NCBI RefSeq assembly: GCF_004114935.1
Contig: NZ_CP022221.1
Coordinates: forward strand, 2,377,001 to 2,441,000
Direction of reading: 5' to 3'
Length of the DNA stretch: 64,000 nucleotides
Source of the DNA: Bradyrhizobium zhanjiangense
GTDB lineage: Bacteria; Pseudomonadota; Alphaproteobacteria; Rhizobiales; Xanthobacteraceae
Shown: positions 58,349-64,000 of the stretch, piece after piece
Layout: each line of letters starts with the position of its first letter
Position numbering within the stretch: the first letter of the stretch is position 1
The notes under the pieces: generated by a model
What the model was told of the DNA's origin: nothing
Seen by the model: only the letters and a program-made list of their open reading frames with translations
Databases searched by the model: none
Position numbers and translations under genes: made by a program

Positions 58349-58636
58349 GCTGGATTGAACGAAGCCGCGTCTTGTGAGCGCGGACCTATGGGGGTTCGAT
58401 CTAGGCGCCGGTAGGCGCGATTGACCCGATGTCGGGCCCGCGAGCGAGTGTGGCCGCAGATTGTCGCTGATGTTGGCAGCAAAGGATGCCGCCGTCGATA
58501 GCGTCGAACGGCGCGTCAAGCCCAGGCGGCTGACTATCGCCCGTTCGGCGGGCGTTGTGAGCGTGCTTGATCGTTCCGACGGAGAACGTCGGCAGGGCAG
58601 CGCGTGCAGTGGGAGCGGACAAGTCGAGGTCGTCGG

Positions 58637-59830
58637 TCATGATGTATCGCAGCGAGGTGCTGCGCGTCGCTGCGCTGGCGCACGCGGCACAGGTCCAATC
58701 TCGACCATGCGGCCTCCGCAGATGGGGCACAAGTCGAGGCGGTGACCAAGGAGGATGGCGCAGCGCTCACGATAGTTGACAGCTTCGGCAGGCGGAGGTG
58801 GCTGCGGCGCGTCAAGCGCCGCTCGGATGCGCGCGAGTTTGGCGGCGCGGCAGGCGTTCGCCAGGAAACCAAAATGACGGATGCGGCGGAACCCCTTCGG
58901 CAATATGTGGAGCAGAAAGCGACGAAGGAACTCCTCAGTGTCGAGTGTCATCACTTTGGATTTGTTGCCAGCGCGATAATCCTTCCACCGGAAGCGGACG
59001 TGGCCCTGGTCACAGCTAAGGAGCCGGCCGTTGGCGATCGCAACGCGATGGGTGTAGCGCCCAAGATAGGCCAGAACCTGTTCTGGTCCGCCGAAGGGAC
59101 GCTTGGCGTAGACGACCCACTCGACCTTGCGGAGGGCGTTTAGATGGCTGGCGAATGCCGCTGGCTCGACGAGGTGCGCGAGATGGCCGAAGAATTGGAG
59201 CTTGGTGCCATCGAACGCCGCCTGCAGGCGCTCCAGGAATAGCCGACGATACAATCGTGACAGGACGCGAACGGGAAGGAAGAAGCCGGGGCGACAATGA
59301 ACCCAGCTTCCATCAGGGGCGATCCCGCCGCCTGGCACGAGGCAATGGGCATGTGGATGATGCGTCAGGGTCTGGCCCCAGGTATGGAGAATGGCGATCA
59401 TCCCGGTCTCGGCACCGAGATGCTTCGGGTCGGCGCTGATGAGACGGATCGTCTCGGCTGCTGCCTTGAGCAGGATGTCGTAGACCACCGCCTTGTTCTG
59501 CAGCGCGATGGCGGCCACGGGCGCCGGCACGGTGAAGACGACATGGAAATAGGGGACCGGCAGCAGGTCGGCCTGGCGCTCGACGAGCCATTGGGCGCGC
59601 GCGAGCGCTTGGCACTTTGGACAGTGCCGATCGCGACAGCTGTTATAGGCGACGCGGACCAGGCCGCAGTCGTCGCACCGCTCGACGTGGCCGCCGAGCG
59701 TCGCTGTGCGACACGCCTCGATGGCCGCCATCGCACGGCGCTGATCGGAGGACAGCCGAGGACCCTGCGCGGCACGGAACGCGCCGCCGTGGCGGCGGAG
59801 GATGTCCGCCACCTCGAGCACGGGGCGCAT
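58637..59830 (-). CDS. IS91-family HUH transposase, copy 1
   Basis: 397 residues. An N-terminal zinc-binding segment (CDDCGLVRVAYNSCRDRHCP, KCQ), the HUH motif THHPHAHCLVPGGG, and a two-tyrosine motif LAYLGRYTHRVAIAN (YxxxY) are all visible, as in IS91/IS801-type rolling-circle transposases. A second C4 cluster (CPICGGRMVE) is near the C-terminus. It starts 9 bases after the integrase and reads in the same direction. Identical to the copy at 61163. Confidence 0.95.
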   Translation of the reverse strand: MRPVLEVADILRRHGGAFRAAQGPRLSSDQRRAMAAIEACRTATLGGHVERCDDCGLVRVAYNSCRDRHCPKCQALARAQWLVERQADLLPVPYFHVVFTVPAPVAAIALQNKAVVYDILLKAAAETIRLISADPKHLGAETGMIAILHTWGQTLTHHPHAHCLVPGGGIAPDGSWVHCRPGFFLPVRVLSRLYRRLFLERLQAAFDGTKLQFFGHLAHLVEPAAFASHLNALRKVEWVVYAKRPFGGPEQVLAYLGRYTHRVAIANGRLLSCDQGHVRFRWKDYRAGNKSKVMTLDTEEFLRRFLLHILPKGFRRIRHFGFLANACRAAKLARIRAALDAPQPPPPAEAVNYRERCAILLGHRLDLCPICGGRMVEIGPVPRAPAQRRAAPRCDTS

Positions 59831-59839
59831 ATGCGCAGC

Positions 59840-60700
59840 TCAGTCGGGTGGGATCACCCTGACGGAGAGTCCATCGAATGGGCTGGTCGTGCGGGCGAGC
59901 AGATTGGTCGCGACCTGAGCGTAGCGCGCGGTCGATCCCAGCTCGGCATGTCCGAGCAGAACTTGAATGATGCGAATGTCGATCCCGCTTTCCAGGAGAT
60001 GGGTCGCAAACGAGTGCCGGAGCGTATGGACAGTAATCGGCTTGGCAAGCCGAGCGCGGCGGCGGGCGGCGCGGCAGGCCGCCTGGACGCAGCGGACGCT
60101 GACATGTTCACTGGGGTCTTGGCCTGGAAATAGCCATAGCCCCGGTCGGGCTCGCATCCAGTACGTGCGCAGAATCTCCAGCAGTCGCGGAGAAAGCATC
60201 GCGTAACGATCCCTGCCGCCCTTGCCGTTCTCGATGTGGATCAACATTCGTTTGCTGTCGATCGAGCTCACCTTCAGGCGGACGACTTCACTAGCCCGTA
60301 AGCCAGCCGCATAAGCCGTCGCCAGCACGACGCGATTGCGCACCCCTGTAACCGCGTCCAGGAAGCGCTCGATCTCTTCGGCACTAAGCACGAGCGGGAG
60401 CTTGTCAGGCTTCTGGCCACCGATGATCCGCTCGAATGCCTCCGTCTGCCCGAGTGTGACGCCGTAGAAGAACCGCAGCGCGCAGGCCACCTGATTGATG
60501 TGGGACCACGAACGCTTTTGGCCGATGAGATGCAGTTGATAGGCGCGGACCTGCTCGAAACTCAACCGGTCCGGGGCGTAGCCGAAATGGCGGCTAAACT
60601 TTGCGATCGCATAGATATAGGATTGTTGAGTCGACGGCGACAGATTGCGGACCGTCATGTCCTCGATCATGCGCTGCCGAAGAGGGCTCATGGTAGCCAT
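59840..60700 (-). CDS. Tyrosine recombinase of IS91 element, copy 1
   Basis: 286 residues from the ATG at 60700, chosen for AGGAG 6 bases upstream. MATMSPLRQRMIEDMTVRNL begins a XerC/D-like recombinase; catalytic residues lie in [13 protein letters not shown] (Arg I), [12 protein letters not shown] (His-x-x-Arg) and [15 protein letters not shown] (His, Tyr). Such integrases accompany a subset of IS91 elements; their role there is not settled. Confidence 0.9.
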   Translation of the reverse strand: MATMSPLRQRMIEDMTVRNLSPSTQQSYIYAIAKFSRHFGYAPDRLSFEQVRAYQLHLIGQKRSWSHINQVACALRFFYGVTLGQTEAFERIIGGQKPDKLPLVLSAEEIERFLDAVTGVRNRVVLATAYAAGLRASEVVRLKVSSIDSKRMLIHIENGKGGRDRYAMLSPRLLEILRTYWMRARPGLWLFPGQDPSEHVSVRCVQAACRAARRRARLAKPITVHTLRHSFATHLLESGIDIRIIQVLLGHAELGSTARYAQVATNLLARTTSPFDGLSVRVIPPD

Positions 60701-60817
60701 CTGGGTCTCCTGTCTTGAGAGGGGTGGTGCGAAGACCAACATCCTCTCAGACAGGACACCTCAGTTCACCAGGCTTGCCCCCACTCCCGCGTAGCGGGTT
60801 CGTTCAATACTGGAGGG

Positions 60818-60875
60818 TTCAAATAGGTCCCGCGTCACAGATCTCGCCGCAAGTCCAGCGCGGGACCTATTTGAA
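60818..60875 (+). repeat. Inverted repeat at the IS91 end, copy 2
   Basis: Same 17-bp arms and spacer as at 58291-58348. Confidence 0.7.
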
Positions 60876-61162
60876 GCTGGATTGAACGAAGCCGCGTCTT
60901 GTGAGCGCGGACCTATGGGGGTTCGATCTAGGCGCCGGTAGCGCGATTGACCCGATGTCGGGCCCGCGAGCGAGTGTGGCCGCAGATTGTCGCTGATGTT
61001 GGCAGCAAAGGATGCCGCCGTCGATAGCGTCGAACGGCGCGTCAAGCCCAGGCGGCTGACTATCGCCCGTTCGGCGGGCGTTGTGAGCGTGCTTGATCGT
61101 TCCGACGGAGAACGTCGGCAGGGCAGCGCGTGCAGTGGGAGCGGACAAGTCGAGGTCGTCGG

Positions 61163-62356
61163 TCATGATGTATCGCAGCGAGGTGCTGCGCGTCGCTGCG
61201 CTGGCGCACGCGGCACAGGTCCAATCTCGACCATGCGGCCTCCGCAGATGGGGCACAAGTCGAGGCGGTGACCAAGGAGGATGGCGCAGCGCTCACGATA
61301 GTTGACAGCTTCGGCAGGCGGAGGTGGCTGCGGCGCGTCAAGCGCCGCTCGGATGCGCGCGAGTTTGGCGGCGCGGCAGGCGTTCGCCAGGAAACCAAAA
61401 TGACGGATGCGGCGGAACCCCTTCGGCAATATGTGGAGCAGAAAGCGACGAAGGAACTCCTCAGTGTCGAGTGTCATCACTTTGGATTTGTTGCCAGCGC
61501 GATAATCCTTCCACCGGAAGCGGACGTGGCCCTGGTCACAGCTAAGGAGCCGGCCGTTGGCGATCGCAACGCGATGGGTGTAGCGCCCAAGATAGGCCAG
61601 AACCTGTTCTGGTCCGCCGAAGGGACGCTTGGCGTAGACGACCCACTCGACCTTGCGGAGGGCGTTTAGATGGCTGGCGAATGCCGCTGGCTCGACGAGG
61701 TGCGCGAGATGGCCGAAGAATTGGAGCTTGGTGCCATCGAACGCCGCCTGCAGGCGCTCCAGGAATAGCCGACGATACAATCGTGACAGGACGCGAACGG
61801 GAAGGAAGAAGCCGGGGCGACAATGAACCCAGCTTCCATCAGGGGCGATCCCGCCGCCTGGCACGAGGCAATGGGCATGTGGATGATGCGTCAGGGTCTG
61901 GCCCCAGGTATGGAGAATGGCGATCATCCCGGTCTCGGCACCGAGATGCTTCGGGTCGGCGCTGATGAGACGGATCGTCTCGGCTGCTGCCTTGAGCAGG
62001 ATGTCGTAGACCACCGCCTTGTTCTGCAGCGCGATGGCGGCCACGGGCGCCGGCACGGTGAAGACGACATGGAAATAGGGGACCGGCAGCAGGTCGGCCT
62101 GGCGCTCGACGAGCCATTGGGCGCGCGCGAGCGCTTGGCACTTTGGACAGTGCCGATCGCGACAGCTGTTATAGGCGACGCGGACCAGGCCGCAGTCGTC
62201 GCACCGCTCGACGTGGCCGCCGAGCGTCGCTGTGCGACACGCCTCGATGGCCGCCATCGCACGGCGCTGATCGGAGGACAGCCGAGGACCCTGCGCGGCA
62301 CGGAACGCGCCGCCGTGGCGGCGGAGGATGTCCGCCACCTCGAGCACGGGGCGCAT
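61163..62356 (-). CDS. IS91-family HUH transposase, copy 2
   Basis: 397 residues, identical in sequence to the copy at 58637-59830, with the same zinc, HUH (HPHAH) and YxxxY motifs. Intact. Confidence 0.95.
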   Translation of the reverse strand: MRPVLEVADILRRHGGAFRAAQGPRLSSDQRRAMAAIEACRTATLGGHVERCDDCGLVRVAYNSCRDRHCPKCQALARAQWLVERQADLLPVPYFHVVFTVPAPVAAIALQNKAVVYDILLKAAAETIRLISADPKHLGAETGMIAILHTWGQTLTHHPHAHCLVPGGGIAPDGSWVHCRPGFFLPVRVLSRLYRRLFLERLQAAFDGTKLQFFGHLAHLVEPAAFASHLNALRKVEWVVYAKRPFGGPEQVLAYLGRYTHRVAIANGRLLSCDQGHVRFRWKDYRAGNKSKVMTLDTEEFLRRFLLHILPKGFRRIRHFGFLANACRAAKLARIRAALDAPQPPPPAEAVNYRERCAILLGHRLDLCPICGGRMVEIGPVPRAPAQRRAAPRCDTS

Positions 62357-62365
62357 ATGCGCAGC

Positions 62366-63225
62366 TCAGTCGGGTGGGATCACCCTGACGGAGAGTCCAT
62401 CGAATGGGCTGGTCGTGCGGGCGAGCAGATTGGTCGCGACCTGAGCGTAGCGCGCGGTCGATCCCAGCTCGGCATGTCCGAGCAGAACTTGAATGATGCG
62501 AATGTCGATCCCGCTTTCCAGGAGATGGGTCGCAAACGAGTGCCGGAGCGTATGGACAGTAATCGGCTTGGCAAGCCGAGCGCGGCGGCGGGCGGCGCGG
62601 CAGGCCGCCTGGACGCAGCGGACGCTGACATGTTCACTGGGGTCTTGGCCTGGAAATAGCCATAGCCCGGTCGGGCTCGCATCCAGTACGTGCGCAGAAT
62701 CTCCAGCAGTCGCGGAGAAAGCATCGCGTAACGATCCCTGCCGCCCTTGCCGTTCTCGATGTGGATCAACATTCGTTTGCTGTCGATCGAGCTCACCTTC
62801 AGGCGGACGACTTCACTAGCCCGTAAGCCAGCCGCATAAGCCGTCGCCAGCACGACGCGATTGCGCACCCCTGTAACCGCGTCCAGGAAGCGCTCGATCT
62901 CTTCGGCACTAAGCACGAGCGGGAGCTTGTCAGGCTTCTGGCCACCGATGATCCGCTCGAATGCCTCCGTCTGCCCGAGTGTGACGCCGTAGAAGAACCG
63001 CAGCGCGCAGGCCACCTGATTGATGTGGGACCACGAACGCTTTTGGCCGATGAGATGCAGTTGATAGGCGCGGACCTGCTCGAAACTCAACCGGTCCGGG
63101 GCGTAGCCGAAATGGCGGCTAAACTTTGCGATCGCATAGATATAGGATTGTTGAGTCGACGGCGACAGATTGCGGACCGTCATGTCCTCGATCATGCGCT
63201 GCCGAAGAGGGCTCATGGTAGCCAT
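62366..63225 (-). pseudogene. Tyrosine recombinase of IS91 element, copy 2, frameshifted
   Basis: Identical to copy 1 up to MRARPG, then one missing C near 62668 shifts the frame ([13 protein letters not shown]...), removing the catalytic HxxR and Tyr. This may be a real mutation or a homopolymer sequencing error. Confidence 0.8.
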
Positions 63226-63334
63226 CTGGGTCTCCTGTCTTGAGAGGGGTGGTGCGAAGACCAACATCCTCTCAGACAGGACACCTCAGTTCACCAGGCT
63301 TGCCCCCACTCCCGCGTAGCGGGTTCGTTCAATA

Positions 63335-63811
63335 GCAGGCGACATCGAGCGGAATCCGCACGCGGCGAAGGACCTGGCTGGGAATACGTCCACGTCTGTA
63401 TCGACGATGCTCCCGGATCGCCTTCAGCAAGGTCATGAAGAGCGAACGACAGGGCTGCGCCGTGGCCTTCCTTAAGGCCGCGATCGCCTACTACGCGAGT
63501 CTGGGCATCACGGTCGAGCGGGTGATGACCGACAACGGCTCTTGCTACAAATCCTTTGCCTTCCGCAAAGCCTGCAAGCGCCTCGGCCTCAAGCACATCC
63601 GCACCAAGCCCTATACCCCAAAACCCAATGGCAAAGCTGAGCGCTTCATCCAGACCAGCCTGCGCGAATGGGCCTATGCCCGCGCTTACAACACCTCAAA
63701 AGAGAGAGCCGCTGAACTGCCGAGATGGCTTCACACCTACAATTGGCGCCGGCCGCATGGCAGTATCGGCTCGATGCCACCCATCAGCAGACTCGCTCTA
63801 ACCAGTCCACA
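63335..63811 (+). pseudogene. IS481 transposase, 3-prime half
   Basis: GPGWEYVHVCIDDA (second catalytic region), a one-base shift near 63400, then VAFLKAAIAYYASLGITVER, VMTDNGSCYKSFAFRKACKR, KHIRTKPYTPKPNGKAERFI and LHTYNWRRPHGSIGSMPPIS. This is exactly the part missing from 50427-50905. Confidence 0.85.
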
Positions 63812-63817
63812 GCTAGT
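63812..63817 (+). repeat. IS481 target duplication GCTAGT (right)
   Basis: Partner of 50331-50336. Confidence 0.8.
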
Positions 63818-64000
63818 GGTTGATACCTCGCTCTTCGGCACCCGGGCGGCATGGGAACTGGTCGGTTTGGATCGAGCTCCGAAGATGGTGGTCAGCGACA
63901 ATGGCGGCGAGCTCACTAGCAACGCCATTCTGAGATGGGCCGATCAGAGGGGGCCTGGCACTACATTGCGCCGGGCAAGTCCATGCAGAATGCCTTCATC
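63818..64000 (+). pseudogene. IS3-family OrfB, 3-prime fragment running off the window
   Basis: VDTSLFGTRAAWELVGLDRA, PKMVVSDNGGELTSNAILRW (catalytic Asp in SDNG) and, after a one-base shift near 63950, AWHYIAPGKSMQNAFI. It continues the fragment that ends at 50336. The gene extends beyond the window. Confidence 0.8.

Larger units (their letters stand above)
58283..60809 (-). mobile_element. IS91-family element with integrase, copy 1
   Basis: 2527-bp unit carrying a tyrosine recombinase and an IS91-type HUH transposase, directly followed by a second near-identical unit. The unit runs from CTGGAGGG to GTTCAATA. A perfect 17-bp hairpin lies near the transposase-distal end (58291-58348). Confidence 0.85.
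60810..63334 (-). mobile_element. IS91-family element with integrase, copy 2 (tandem)
   Basis: 2525 bp, starting at the base after copy 1. The only differences noticed are two missing bases: one G near 60940 (GGTAGG to GGTAG) and one C near 62668 (CCCC to CCC). Confidence 0.85.
50337..63811 (+). mobile_element. IS481-family element expanded to 13.5 kb by nested insertions
   Basis: Left end TGTGAGCTTTC and right end (reverse complement) TGTGGACTGGTT are both bordered by GCTAGT. Fusing the flanks restores an IS3 OrfB frame (ERLALV then VDTSLFG). The 5-prime part of the IS481 transposase is at 50427-50905 and the 3-prime part at 63335-63811. Between them lie an IS110, an IS21 (itself cut by a RIT element) and two tandem IS91-type units. 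Confidence 0.8.

Noticed and set aside
58742-60133. Plus-strand frames of 133 and 278 codons, repeated at 61268-62659
   Set aside because: They lie opposite the IS91 transposase and integrase and repeat only because the element is duplicated.

Overview
The window looks like a piece of a symbiosis island from a Bradyrhizobium-like member of the Rhizobiales. Reasons: GC-rich alphaproteobacterial codon use, a NifA-type upstream site paired with a textbook sigma-54 promoter, DUF2285/DUF6499 proteins of the type that control rhizobial ICE excision, an Omp25-like barrel protein typical of Bradyrhizobium, and a very high load of insertion sequences and broken genes. No rRNA, tRNA or CRISPR array was seen. 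Species cannot be fixed from the sequence alone.

Layout. 0-10 kb: a broken exported protein, a large BNR/Asp-box beta-propeller protein with a lysine-rich N-terminus, a 56-residue membrane peptide, an Lrp remnant, and a thioredoxin/TPR protein behind a NifA site and -24/-12 promoter, then a BRCT protein. 10-15.5 kb: decayed hipBA, uncharacterised genes and, on the minus strand, what I read as a RiPP locus: a Nif11-type leader peptide precursor with a Val/Ala/Ile-rich tail, preceded by a sigma-54-like promoter and followed by a frameshifted PoyD-like radical SAM peptide epimerase. 18.4-26.2 kb: a dimodular A-T-C-A-T-C non-ribosomal peptide synthetase translationally coupled to a MATE exporter. 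26.8-36.5 kb: a broken porin-like barrel, an SRAP remnant, a TauD-like dioxygenase with altered iron ligands, a complete IS66 element (8-bp target duplication) and a KamA-family radical SAM aminomutase.

36.9-49.2 kb: an IS3 element split by an IS110 element, two paralogous XRE regulators, a QseM/FseA-like DUF2285 module with a probable +1 frameshift, a LysR regulator, remnants of IS21 and IS256, a phytanoyl-CoA dioxygenase-like enzyme, a broken MDR reductase and an Asp/Glu racemase-family protein.

49.6-64 kb is a nest of transposons. An IS3 orfB was cut by an IS481 element (6-bp duplication GCTAGT, the NCTAGN target expected for IS481). That IS481 was opened by an IS110, an IS21 and two tandem IS91-family units, and the IS21 istA gene was in turn cut by a recombinase-in-trio (RIT) element.

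Working together: the RiPP locus and the NRPS-MATE pair (perhaps with KamA supplying a beta-amino acid) are two candidate specialised-metabolite systems on one mobile island. At least the RiPP precursor and the thioredoxin/TPR gene appear to be under nitrogen-fixation (RpoN, possibly NifA) control. Many genes carry single-base frameshifts; some may be decay and some sequencing error, since the two nearly identical IS91 copies differ by single-base deletions in short runs.
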